From positions 62,001 through 126,000 of the forward strand of contig NZ_JAHUWH010000004.1 of NCBI RefSeq assembly GCF_019219095.1: DNA of 64,000 nucleotides, written 5' to 3'. Below the pieces are notes generated by a model. That model was not told where the DNA came from. It was given only the letters and a program-made list of their open reading frames with translations, and ran no database searches. Made by a program: the position numbers and the translations under genes. Below are positions 34,650 through 43,614 of the stretch, one piece after another. The stretch comes from Acidovorax sp. sic0104 (GTDB taxonomy: Bacteria; Pseudomonadota; Gammaproteobacteria; Burkholderiales; Burkholderiaceae_C). Numbering within the stretch: the first letter of the stretch is position 1; each line of letters opens with the position of its first letter.

Positions 34650-36206
34650 TCAGGTGTGGTCATTTCCCAGCCGGAAGACCGCCACTGCCTGCACCAATTC
34701 CTGCGACTGCGTGCTCAGGCTCAGGGCGGCCGCAGACATCTGCTCGACCAAGGCGGCGTTTTGCTGGGTGGCTGAGTCCATCTGCACCACCGCTTGCACG
34801 ACTTGCGACACCTCGTGGTGCTGGTGCCGGCAAGCGGTGCTGATGGCGGCCACGAGTTCGGACACCTTGCGAATGGTGCCCACCGCCTCGCCCATCGTGG
34901 CTCCAGCGCTGTTGACTAGGCCCGAGCCGTGCTCGACGCGGCCCACGCTGGTATCAATGAGGTTCTTGATCTCCTTGGCGGCTTGGGCGCTGCGCTGTGC
35001 AAGGCTTCGCACCTCGCTGGCCACGACCGCGAAGCCGCGTCCCTGCTCGCCTGCACGGGCGGCTTCCACCGCCGCATTGAGCGCGAGGATGTTGGTCTGG
35101 AATGCGATCCCATCGATCACGCCGATGATCTCTGCGATCTTCCGGGAGCTGTCGTGGATGCCCTTCATGGTCTTGACGACCTCCTGCACCACCGAACCGG
35201 CGTCGTTGGCCACTGTGGCGGCAACCCCTGCGACCCTGTCGGCTTCGGCGGCATCGTCAGCGTTCTGGCGCACCGCGGTGCTCAGTTGCTCCATCGTGGC
35301 GCTGGTTTGCTGCAGGGTGCTGGCCTGGTGCTCGGTGCGGGCCGACAGGTCGTGGTTGGCATTGGCGATCTCCTGGCTGGCGGCTGCTACGCTGTCGGCG
35401 TTGTGCCGTACCTTGCGCACAGCGTCGGACAAGCGGCGCGACATCGTGGCCAGCGCGGCCATGGCGCTTTCCGAATCGCCGTTGCGCAGCCTGATCGTGC
35501 CTGCCAGATCTCCGTCGGCCACTGACTGCGCGACATGCTTGAGTGCGTGCGGATCGGCGCCAAGCTGTCGCACCACACTGCGCAGGTAGGCAGACAGCCC
35601 CAAAAGCGCCGCTGCAATGCCGGCCATCACGCCGATCACGATGTTGCGGTCCAGCGCGGCGAACGACTGGATCTCGCTGATGCGAAACGCCAGCCGCTGC
35701 CCCTGGCGGCTTTTTTCCGCAGCCAGCGGTTGCAACAGCCGATTGCGGGCAGGAATCGTCTTGTCCACCAGAAAGGCAAAGGCTTCATCCTTCTTGCCGG
35801 CCTGGATCAGTTTGACGTTCTCTTCACCCACTGTCCAGAAATCCGCCATCAGCGCAGGCAGGGGCGCGAATGCTCGGCGTCCGTCGTCGTCGATCATGTT
35901 CTTGCCCAGGTGATCCAGCCGGTCGAGCAGCAGCGTTTTCTTGGCGCCGATGTCCGCCAGCGTTTCGTCGAGTTCGGCGGGCGTTCGCGCCAGAATCGCG
36001 TGGCGCAGCTGCAGCGATGTGCGCGTGACGTTCAGTTCCAGCTCCGCGATGGTCAGAAGCTGTGGAACGTTGGTGAGATTGACGCGGTCTGACGCCTCGA
36101 TCACCTTGGCCATCATGGACCAGACGATGACCGCAGCCACCCCCAGTACGCAGATGAGAGATCCGTTGATGAGCGCAAGCCTTCGTGCCAGAGACAGTTT
36201 GTTCAT
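34650..36206 (-). CDS. Methyl-accepting chemotaxis protein
   Basis: 518 aa. TM1 ([20 protein letters not shown]), a periplasmic four-helix-bundle sensor (about residues 35-185), TM2 ([20 protein letters not shown]), HAMP, and the MA signalling domain with the hairpin [37 protein letters not shown] (conserved). The start at 36206 puts the basic MNKLSLARR before TM1; open sequence upstream to 36548 has no homology. No C-terminal pentapeptide for CheR binding. Within the MA domain, [12 protein letters not shown] replaces the usual 'AAREQ..GI.QVN' stretch. No che genes are nearby. Confidence 0.94.
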   Translation of the reverse strand: MNKLSLARRLALINGSLICVLGVAAVIVWSMMAKVIEASDRVNLTNVPQLLTIAELELNVTRTSLQLRHAILARTPAELDETLADIGAKKTLLLDRLDHLGKNMIDDDGRRAFAPLPALMADFWTVGEENVKLIQAGKKDEAFAFLVDKTIPARNRLLQPLAAEKSRQGQRLAFRISEIQSFAALDRNIVIGVMAGIAAALLGLSAYLRSVVRQLGADPHALKHVAQSVADGDLAGTIRLRNGDSESAMAALATMSRRLSDAVRKVRHNADSVAAASQEIANANHDLSARTEHQASTLQQTSATMEQLSTAVRQNADDAAEADRVAGVAATVANDAGSVVQEVVKTMKGIHDSSRKIAEIIGVIDGIAFQTNILALNAAVEAARAGEQGRGFAVVASEVRSLAQRSAQAAKEIKNLIDTSVGRVEHGSGLVNSAGATMGEAVGTIRKVSELVAAISTACRHQHHEVSQVVQAVVQMDSATQQNAALVEQMSAAALSLSTQSQELVQAVAVFRLGNDHT

Positions 36207-36528
36207 CGGATTTCCTGTTGTATTTGGATCTTCTGAAATACCGACCGGAACGCGCGTTGCCTCCTTTGTCTTCACCTCGAACGCGCGCTCGGGTGGCCCT
36301 CTCGGACGTACGCTGAAGGGGAATCGGCAGGTTGGTGGCGACCCTTCCCCAGCGGGCGTTCGCCGCTGAAAGCAGTGTACGAAAAGCACAAACTGCTGCA
36401 AGTGGTTTTCGCGCGGCTGGCGATGCTTGCCGTGGTCCGTCGGCGCTGTGCGTCCACCCGGCAGCTTTGGCCGTGGTGGGCTTCGCTTCTGAGCGGCGGC
36501 TATAGTTGTCTCGCCACCCCTGTCCTGG
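36207..36528. other. Divergent gap MCP / hybrid kinase
   Basis: 322 bp between the divergent mcp and kinase starts, with no supported gene. TATAGT (36501-36506), 23 bp before the kinase start, could be a -10 box but lacks a good -35. No palindrome stands out. Confidence 0.35.
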
Positions 36529-38739
36529 ATGGTGACCATGCGCTTCAAAAGTCAACTGTTCGCACTTGTGCTATCTGTCCTGCTGCCAGCCTTTCTGGCT
36601 GCGATGCTGGCCATCGGCTATGTTTACCAGGAAGAGCAGGCGAGGCAGGAGGCCGGGCTGAAGGAGGCTGCGCGTACTTTTTCGCTCCTTGTCGACAATG
36701 AGTTGCAGGCGCGCCAGAAGATCCTGCGCACCATCGCCAATGCGCCGTCCCTGGCCAGTGGCGACCTTGCGACGTTCTACGAGTTCGCGCTGAAGAATGC
36801 CCCGACGGCGGACACAACCATCGTGCTGATCGATGCGAGCGGCCGGCAGTTGTTGAACACCCGGCTGCCGCTGGGCTCGGATCTTCCCGCCAGAAGGGCC
36901 CCGGGCATTGAAGAATTGATCCGGCGCGATGGCGGTGTGTCACCGCTGGTTTCCGACGTTTTCCTTGCACCGATCGGAAAACGCCACGACTTTGTCGTGC
37001 AGGTTCCGTTCATCGTGGGTGGGGAGATCCGGTACTTCGTCGTCATGGGCGTGAATGTGACAGCCATCCAGGCGTTGTTGTCGCAGCAGAGCCTTCCGAC
37101 CAGTTGGCTGGGCGCCGTTGTTGACCGTATGGGCGTGGTGATGGCGCGCTCGCGCGACCCAGAGAAATTCGTGGGCCGTTCGTCGGACGAACGGCTTCGG
37201 AAGATGTTTTCCTCAACCCGGCACGGGGTCACACGCTCCGTCACGCTCGACGGTGTGGCGGTGAAGACTTTCTACCATCGGGTGGATTCTTCGGATTGGA
37301 CCGTCGTCCTCAGTATTCCCGAAAGCGAGATTCGGCGCTCTGCCGTGCGCGGGGCGGGCATGTTTGCGATGGCTGCCATGCTCCTGCTGGTTTTCTCGCT
37401 GCTGGTGGCGCGGCGCATCGGAGCGAGCGTCATGTCGCGAATGCATCGCCTGGAGCTGGCAGCCGATGCGTTGGGGCGCGGCGAGCCGGTGAACTATCCG
37501 TCGCAAGGATTGGTGGAGGTCGACGCGGTGGGGCACCGCATCGTGGAGGCGAGCGAACGGCTGCTGTCCAACCAACACGAGCTGGAGTCGCGCGTGGCCC
37601 AGGCGGTGGCAGACACCGAGCGGGCCCAGAAGGCGCTGTTGCAGAGCCAGAAGATGGAGGCTTTGGGGCGGCTGACTGGCGGCATCGCGCACGAATTCAA
37701 CAACCTGCTTCAGACATTGGCCACATCCCTGCAGCTTGCCAAGCGGTCGGGTGACATCGACCGCATCCATGCACTGCTGCAGACCTGCTCCAAGGCACTC
37801 CAGCGCGCCAGGACCTTGACGGGGCAGTTGAGCTCCTTCGGGCGCACGCAGGACGCCCGGCTTGAAACGGTGAGCCTGCACGAGCGCATCCATGAGTTTC
37901 GGCAACTCGTGGACAACGTGCTCCCCGCCAGCATCACGCTGGACATTCAGATTCCCGAGCAAGCGTGGCCGGTGACCATCGACCCTACGCAGTTCGAGCT
38001 CGCATTCCTCAACCTGGTCATCAATGCGAAGGACGCCATGCCCGCTGGCGGCAATATCCGCGTCGTGGTGACCAATGAGACGGCGGTACTTCCCGCTGCG
38101 GGAATGGATGCGGGCGACTATGTGAGAGTGAGCGTAATGGATTGCGGCGTGGGCATGAGTGCCGACGTCATGGCCAAGGCGCTCGATCCGTTCTTCACGA
38201 CCAAGCGCGTGGGTGAAGGCACGGGGCTGGGCCTTCCACAGGCCTTTGGCTTTGCACGGCAGTCAGGCGGCACCTTGCTGTTGCACAGCCATGAAGGACA
38301 AGGCACCCAGGTGGACATCTATTTGCCCAAGGCCGCGCAGCCGGTGGCCCAGCCAAGCGCGGCCGCGCAAGAACCCTTCGCGGTCCCGGGCAAGTCCGGG
38401 GGGACGCTGCTGTTCGTGGAGGACGATCCGTTGGTGCGTGAAAGCGTGGCGCCGGCGCTGGAGGGTGGCGGCTTCTTCGTGATCATGGCCGAAAGTGCCG
38501 ATGCGGCGCTGGCATGTCTGGAGGCCGGCACCAAGATCGACTTTGTCTTCTCCGACGTCGTGATGCCCGGCACGCTCAACGGCATCGACCTGGCCAGGGA
38601 GATTGTGGGCCGCTTTCCCAAAGTGAAGGTGGTGCTTGCCACCGGCTATTCGGAAAACCGCGTCTCCATGCCTGGCGTGCAGGTGCTGGCCAAGCCCTAC
38701 AACGTGGCCGACGTGCTGCGGATGCTGCGCAGCCGATAG
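36529..38739 (+). CDS. Hybrid sensor histidine kinase, membrane dCACHE-like sensor, HK and REC
   Basis: 736 aa. TM1 (about residues 8-32), a large periplasmic sensor of Cache type (about 35-275, with [22 protein letters not shown]), TM2 ([22 protein letters not shown]), HisKA with [18 protein letters not shown] (phospho-His), HATPase ([27 protein letters not shown]) and a C-terminal REC domain ([11 protein letters not shown], phospho-Asp in [15 protein letters not shown]). The build matches the two hybrid kinases at 43615 and 47039. The ATG at 36529 is used; a second ATG at 36538 is also possible. No output regulator is adjacent. Confidence 0.93.
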   Translation: MVTMRFKSQLFALVLSVLLPAFLAAMLAIGYVYQEEQARQEAGLKEAARTFSLLVDNELQARQKILRTIANAPSLASGDLATFYEFALKNAPTADTTIVLIDASGRQLLNTRLPLGSDLPARRAPGIEELIRRDGGVSPLVSDVFLAPIGKRHDFVVQVPFIVGGEIRYFVVMGVNVTAIQALLSQQSLPTSWLGAVVDRMGVVMARSRDPEKFVGRSSDERLRKMFSSTRHGVTRSVTLDGVAVKTFYHRVDSSDWTVVLSIPESEIRRSAVRGAGMFAMAAMLLLVFSLLVARRIGASVMSRMHRLELAADALGRGEPVNYPSQGLVEVDAVGHRIVEASERLLSNQHELESRVAQAVADTERAQKALLQSQKMEALGRLTGGIAHEFNNLLQTLATSLQLAKRSGDIDRIHALLQTCSKALQRARTLTGQLSSFGRTQDARLETVSLHERIHEFRQLVDNVLPASITLDIQIPEQAWPVTIDPTQFELAFLNLVINAKDAMPAGGNIRVVVTNETAVLPAAGMDAGDYVRVSVMDCGVGMSADVMAKALDPFFTTKRVGEGTGLGLPQAFGFARQSGGTLLLHSHEGQGTQVDIYLPKAAQPVAQPSAAAQEPFAVPGKSGGTLLFVEDDPLVRESVAPALEGGGFFVIMAESADAALACLEAGTKIDFVFSDVVMPGTLNGIDLAREIVGRFPKVKVVLATGYSENRVSMPGVQVLAKPYNVADVLRMLRSR

Positions 38740-39006
38740 GTCCAAGCGCGCGCTGGTGCTGCGCGCGGCAATCTATCTGAATCTACCCAGGCGGGCGTTC
38801 CATAGGCGTCCCGTATGCGTTTTGCCCCCTGCGCTTGCTCAGTGGTGGCCGTTTCGGTTGGCAATTCCAGCAGCCCTGTGCCTAAATTCTCACGGAAGGC
38901 CCTTGCCGCTGCCGTGCGAGCGACGGGGCTGCTCCGCGCAATTCGAAACCCCCCGGCGCGAGGCATCGTGTGTGATGCCTTCGTGCCGCTATCCGGACAC
39001 TCCGAC

Positions 39007-39612
39007 ATGACCAATTTTCAACTCTGCCGCTGCGCAATCCATGTGCTTGCGCTTTCTCTGTGGGCTCACGCTGCCGCGGCCCAGACCGCACCGCGCGGGG
39101 ATCAGATTCCCGCAGAGTTCATGACGCCGTCGAAAAGTTGGCGCACGGGCTCGGCGGGGCTCACTGTCCACCTCGACAAATGGACGGGAAGGGCCCAGGC
39201 GCCGTCCGGTGCCGCTCAGGTGATCCACTTCGAAAAGAACGGGCCGGGCACTCTGCGCCAGGAGACGTTCCTGCAAGCCAACGCGTACGGCGTCGTGAAG
39301 TCCACACTGACCACGATCGACGCGACGGTGACGGTGGGGACCGTGACGGACGACGAGGGCGTGACAGCCAGCACGCTGACCATTCACCCCGTGCGCGGCG
39401 ACTACAAGATCGTCGACAACGGTAAGCGCAGCGAAAGGCCCATTCCCCAGGACGAGCTGATGTCCAGCAAGTTCTCCGGAAAGACCTACGCCGTGCTGCG
39501 AAGGACGGACCCCGGCAGCGGGCGCGAGGTACTCATGATGATCGACCTGGGGGCCAACAAGCGCGTGGACGATACGGACACGGTGTTCACGTACAGCGTT
39601 TATGTGCCCTGA
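39007..39612 (+). CDS. Secreted protein of unknown function
   Basis: 201 aa. An N-terminal signal peptide is clear (CAIHVLALSLWAHAAAAQT, cleavage after AAA or AQ). The mature part is beta-rich with alternating Thr/Val (STLTTIDATVTVGTVTDDEG, ASTLTIHP) and ends YSVYVP. No cysteine pairs or catalytic motif that I recognise. It stands alone, 267 bp after the hybrid kinase gene, a gap in which I see no firm signal. Confidence 0.75.
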   Translation: MTNFQLCRCAIHVLALSLWAHAAAAQTAPRGDQIPAEFMTPSKSWRTGSAGLTVHLDKWTGRAQAPSGAAQVIHFEKNGPGTLRQETFLQANAYGVVKSTLTTIDATVTVGTVTDDEGVTASTLTIHPVRGDYKIVDNGKRSERPIPQDELMSSKFSGKTYAVLRRTDPGSGREVLMMIDLGANKRVDDTDTVFTYSVYVP

Positions 39613-39719
39613 CCTGTGCGCAGGCGTGCGCCCTGCCGGCGCCGTCCTTGCCTGGCGGCCGGCCTGCTTGCGCTGCACGAGTGGGGTGTGCCGCTGAACC
39701 GGCTGGCATTGTTGGGTTT

Positions 39720-39765
39720 GCTATCAAATAAATAGCTGATTGCGCCCGTCCAGAAAGCCGCAGAG
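39720..39765 (+). repeat. Comamonad palindromic repeat, copy 7
   Basis: GCTATCAAATAAATAGC (39720-39736) plus tail TGATTGCGCCCGTCCAGAAA-GCCGC. It lies between the convergent secreted-protein gene and the TonB receptor gene. Confidence 0.85.
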
Positions 39766-39852
39766 CAATTTTGCATTGAATTTCAGAGGGTGGTGGGGAC
39801 ACGTGCCTTGCGTCGGGCTCTGTGTCTGCAGCTGCGCTGCGCGGAGGAGCCG

Positions 39853-42003
39853 CTACAGGAACTGCGCCCGTGCGCCCACCATCACCCGCCGGCCGGCCGC
39901 AGGCTCGAAGAAGCGGCCGTTGCCGTCGTTCACGACCAGCGTGCCCGCGTAGTGCCGGTTGAAGACATTGTCGAGCCGGGCCCAGAATTGCCATCGCGTG
40001 GTGCCAGGCAGCTGGTAGCCCGCGCGCAGACCCAGCACTGCAAAGCCCGGCGCCGATTCGCTGTTGGTGTCGTTCGCAAACACACGCCCGGACAGGTGCA
40101 CCGCGCCGCCCACACGCCAGCGCGCGCTGGGTGCATGCTCGATGGTCCATTGCGCCATATGCCGGGCCGTGCCCGGCAAGCGGTTGCCGGCGGCCACCGC
40201 AGCACTCGCTGCACCCACATAGGCATTGCCGAATTGCGCATCCAGGTAGGTATAGGTGGCGTTGGACGACCACGCGCCCCGCGCGGCCCGCCAAGCCAGT
40301 TCCAAGCCCTGGCGGCGCACGTTGTCCACGTTCTGGAACACGGATCGGCCATTGACGGTTTCCACGGGAACGATCTCGCCGCGGCTGCGCGTGGCGAACC
40401 AGGCCACGTCGATCTGTTGTTGCTCGCCGCGCCACTTGGCGCCCACCTCCCACTGCCTGCTTCGAGAGGCGGACAGCGCGTAGTTGGGCCCCGTATTGCC
40501 CAGGCTGTAGGCCATCTCCGCGAGCGTAGGCGTCTCGAAGCCGCGTCCCATGTTGGCGTAGAGATTGACGGTGTCGGTGGCGCTCCAGACCATCCCCAGC
40601 ACGGGGCTGGTGTGGCGCCAGGAGCGGGTACCGCTGTCGTCGGGGTTGGCGGGCGTGATGTGGCGGTCATCCACCTGAACGCGCACCTGGCTGGCGCGCA
40701 GTCCGGCGATGGCGCGCCAGCGGGTCGAGAGCCAGGCATCGAGCTGGCCGTACACGTCGGTGTTGGTGGCGCGGTCCTGCTCGTTGCGCCGCAGGTCACC
40801 ACGCATGCCCGCGTCGTTCACGAAACCCTGGCGGTGTTCTGCCATGCGGTGTGTCTCCACACCTGCCGTCCAGGTCACGGGCAGGCCGGACCCAAGCCGC
40901 ACCGAGCGTGTCCAGGCGGCGCCCATGCCACGGTAGGTGCGGTCAAGGCTCACCACGCCGCCTGCGCTGTTGGCGGCCGCGCCGCTGAAGGACAGGTACT
41001 GGGTCAGGTCGCGGACCCCGCCATAGGCGCGCAGCTGCAGGCTGTCTGACGGTGACAGCTGGTGGTCCATCACCAGGCCCAACTGGTTCTGCGACACCGA
41101 CTTGCGGGTATCAAAAGCCGAGGCCACCGCAGGGGCCTGCCGAGGGTTGCCCTGCATCTGGGCGCGGGTCAGGCCCAGCGGGTCTTGCGCCAGAGGCTGC
41201 TCGTACAGGTTGAGCAGCGCGGTGATGCGCGTACGGCCATCGGGCCGGGCCACGAGCTTGCCGTTGACGTGCGTGCGCCGCGCCGCGCTGTGGTCGCGCC
41301 AGCCTTCGAGTCCGAAGTGGGATATGTCCACCAAGCCCCCCAGGCGCTGGTCGCCGAAGTCCAGCGATGCATCCACCAGCCGCTGCCCGTGGGACCCTAC
41401 GGCCAAGCCTGCCTGGGCGGTGCCCGTGGTGCGGGGCTCGCGCGTGGTGACCTGCACCACGCCGCCGGCCGCGTTACCGTACAACTGGGCCAGCGGGCCG
41501 CGCAGCACGTCCACCTGCGCTGCGGAGGGCAGGTGTGCCGTGGCTGCCTGGCCTTGGCCGTCCGGCATGGTCGCGGGAATTCCGTCGACCAGGATGCGCA
41601 CGCCACGGACCCCGAAAGTGGCGCGCGCGCCGAAACCCCGCACCGCGATCTGCAAGTCCTGGGCGTAGTTGCCCCGATCCTGCGTGACCACGCCGGCCTG
41701 ACCGCTGAGCAACTCCGACAGGTGCACCAGCGGCGTGGGTTGCGAAAACCCGTCCACCGCCACGCTGCTGTGGCTGGCCGCGCTGTCGAAGCTGCGCTGG
41801 GCTGCTGCGCTGCCCATGACCTCCACGGTGCCCAGTGCCGGCGTTGCATCAGCGGAAGCTTGCGATGCCACGGGATCGCCAGCCGCATTGGCGGCCAGGC
41901 CGGTACCTCCGGCGAGCAGGAGGCACAGGCTGTGCCGGCAGAAAGAGGGTGTGGTCAGTGGCACTGTGAGGTCATGGCGGGAGGGACGGGCGCCCCTGGA
42001 CAC
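39853..42003 (-). CDS. TonB-dependent outer-membrane receptor
   Basis: About 716 aa. Signal region (HSLCLLLAGGTGLAANA), a plug domain (LSELLSGQAGVVTQDRGNYAQD, IAVRGFGARATFGVRGVRIL, DGIPATMPDGQGQ, VDVLRGPLAQLYGNAAGGVV) and a beta-barrel ending in ARAQFL. The plug resembles the FecA/iron-siderophore group (pattern 'RGFGAR.TFGVRG') but ligand cannot be read from sequence. The start is uncertain: GTG at 42003 gives a 40-residue leader and GTG at 41964 a 27-residue one. It is followed upstream by a sorbosone-dehydrogenase-like gene on the same strand, 58 bp away, so the two may be cotranscribed. Confidence 0.92.
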   Translation of the reverse strand: MSRGARPSRHDLTVPLTTPSFCRHSLCLLLAGGTGLAANAAGDPVASQASADATPALGTVEVMGSAAAQRSFDSAASHSSVAVDGFSQPTPLVHLSELLSGQAGVVTQDRGNYAQDLQIAVRGFGARATFGVRGVRILVDGIPATMPDGQGQAATAHLPSAAQVDVLRGPLAQLYGNAAGGVVQVTTREPRTTGTAQAGLAVGSHGQRLVDASLDFGDQRLGGLVDISHFGLEGWRDHSAARRTHVNGKLVARPDGRTRITALLNLYEQPLAQDPLGLTRAQMQGNPRQAPAVASAFDTRKSVSQNQLGLVMDHQLSPSDSLQLRAYGGVRDLTQYLSFSGAAANSAGGVVSLDRTYRGMGAAWTRSVRLGSGLPVTWTAGVETHRMAEHRQGFVNDAGMRGDLRRNEQDRATNTDVYGQLDAWLSTRWRAIAGLRASQVRVQVDDRHITPANPDDSGTRSWRHTSPVLGMVWSATDTVNLYANMGRGFETPTLAEMAYSLGNTGPNYALSASRSRQWEVGAKWRGEQQQIDVAWFATRSRGEIVPVETVNGRSVFQNVDNVRRQGLELAWRAARGAWSSNATYTYLDAQFGNAYVGAASAAVAAGNRLPGTARHMAQWTIEHAPSARWRVGGAVHLSGRVFANDTNSESAPGFAVLGLRAGYQLPGTTRWQFWARLDNVFNRHYAGTLVVNDGNGRFFEPAAGRRVMVGARAQFL

Positions 42004-42061
42004 CCACTTATCTGAATATCGGCCGCAGGCTGCACGCGCTGGCGATTTTGCGCTGCAGCGC

Positions 42062-43426
42062 TCACTCGGAGCGGACCACGCGCCAGATCGTGTTACCGAC
42101 ATCGTCAGCCACCAGCAGCGCGCCCTTGGCGTCCAGCGCAACCCCGACGGGGCGCCCGTGGGCCTTTCCTTCCTTGCTGAGGAAGCCACCCAGAAACTGC
42201 ACCGGCGGCCCCGACGGCTGTCCCCCGGCAAAAGGTACGAACACCACGTTGTAGCCCGTCAGATCCTTGCGGTTCCACGAGCCGTGCTGCCCGATGAAGG
42301 CGCCGCTGGCGTACTGCGCAGGCATGCGCGCGTCCGAGAAGGCCAGGCCCAGCGGCGCGACGTGGGCGCCCAGACCATAGTCCGGCGGCACTGCCTTGGC
42401 CACCATCTCGGGGTTGGGCGGCTTCACACGGGTGTCCACATGCTGACCCCAGTAACTCCACGGCCAGCCGTAGAAGGCACCGTCCTTCACGGAGGTGAGG
42501 TAGTCGGGCACGAGGTCGTTGCCGAGTTCGTCCCGTTCGTTGACCACAGTCCAGAGCGCCTTGCTCTGGGGTTCCCAGCCCAGGCCGTTGGGGTTGCGCA
42601 GGCCCGAGGCGAATATCCGCTTGCTGCCAGTTGAAAGATCCACCTCCCAGATGGCCGCGCGGCCTTGCTCGGCTTCCATCCCGTTGTCGCCGATGTTGCT
42701 GTTGGAGCCCACCGTCGCATACAGCTTGCTGCCGTCCCCGCTGGCGATGATGTTCTTGGTCCAGTGGTGGTTGGCGCCTGCAGGAAGGTCCGTGACCTTG
42801 ATGGGGGTGGATGCGATCGAGGTCTGGCCGGTTTCATACGGCACCTTGACAATGGCGTTGGCGTTGGCGATGTACAGCTGGTCGCCCACCAGCGCCATGC
42901 CGAAGGGCGACACCAGGTCCGTCATGAATACGGCCCGGGTCTCCGCCACGCCGTCACCGTCGGCATCACGCAGCAATGTGATGCGGTTCGCGCTGGGCGT
43001 GCCTGCGCCCGCCCGCTTCATCACCATTCCCATCGCCTTGCCGCGCAGACCGTCGGCATGGACGTTCTTGGCGCCTTGCTCGGGCGCAGGCTTGTTGCTC
43101 TCGGCCACGAGCACGTCGCCATTGGGCAAGGTGTACACCCAGCGTGGATGGTCCAACCCCGCAGCGAGCGCTGTCACCTTGAAGCCCACCGGCGCCTGCG
43201 GCACGCTGCCCTGGGGCCATTGCTCGGCCGGCGCGATATTGACCGTGGGGATCAGGCCACTCCTGGCAGGCCGTGGCAATGTGGGATGGGGCCCGACGCC
43301 GGGTGGTGTGAGCTGCTGCACCCCGGCACCCGCGATGGAGCAGCCGGCGAGAAGCACCACAAGCGGCAGGGGCCACCAAGGCCGGGATGACCCCGGCTGC
43401 GAGGATGTGCGGGCAGGCTTTTGCAT
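42062..43426 (-). CDS. L-sorbosone dehydrogenase-like beta-propeller lipoprotein
   Basis: 454 aa. Lipobox LVVLLAGCS marks it as a lipoprotein of the periplasmic face. The body is a six-bladed propeller of the PQQ-dependent sugar dehydrogenase/sorbosone dehydrogenase family: HPRWVYTLPNGDVLVAESNK, SPFGMALVGDQLYIANANAI, GLRNPNGLGWEP, ERDELGNDLVPDYLT, GQHGSWNRKD, GRPVGVALDAKGALLVADD. Residues matching the PQQ/calcium region are present but activity on sugars is not shown. ATG 43426 begins the signal peptide. Likely in one unit with the TonB receptor downstream. Confidence 0.88.
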   Translation of the reverse strand: MQKPARTSSQPGSSRPWWPLPLVVLLAGCSIAGAGVQQLTPPGVGPHPTLPRPARSGLIPTVNIAPAEQWPQGSVPQAPVGFKVTALAAGLDHPRWVYTLPNGDVLVAESNKPAPEQGAKNVHADGLRGKAMGMVMKRAGAGTPSANRITLLRDADGDGVAETRAVFMTDLVSPFGMALVGDQLYIANANAIVKVPYETGQTSIASTPIKVTDLPAGANHHWTKNIIASGDGSKLYATVGSNSNIGDNGMEAEQGRAAIWEVDLSTGSKRIFASGLRNPNGLGWEPQSKALWTVVNERDELGNDLVPDYLTSVKDGAFYGWPWSYWGQHVDTRVKPPNPEMVAKAVPPDYGLGAHVAPLGLAFSDARMPAQYASGAFIGQHGSWNRKDLTGYNVVFVPFAGGQPSGPPVQFLGGFLSKEGKAHGRPVGVALDAKGALLVADDVGNTIWRVVRSE

Positions 43427-43614
43427 GGCGCAGTATCGCGATGGCTGCTGCCTGGCGCATGTAGGTGAACATCGCCAGTCTTGTCCGCTGCGCAGCCGGG
43501 CGTTCCTGGCTTGTGTCAGGGGGCTTGCTTGCTGCAAGCTGCCGACCGGGCATGGGCAAAGGAGTCCACACGTCCACGGCAGGGTGGCACGTCTGACCTG
43601 AGAGCCCGGTGGTC

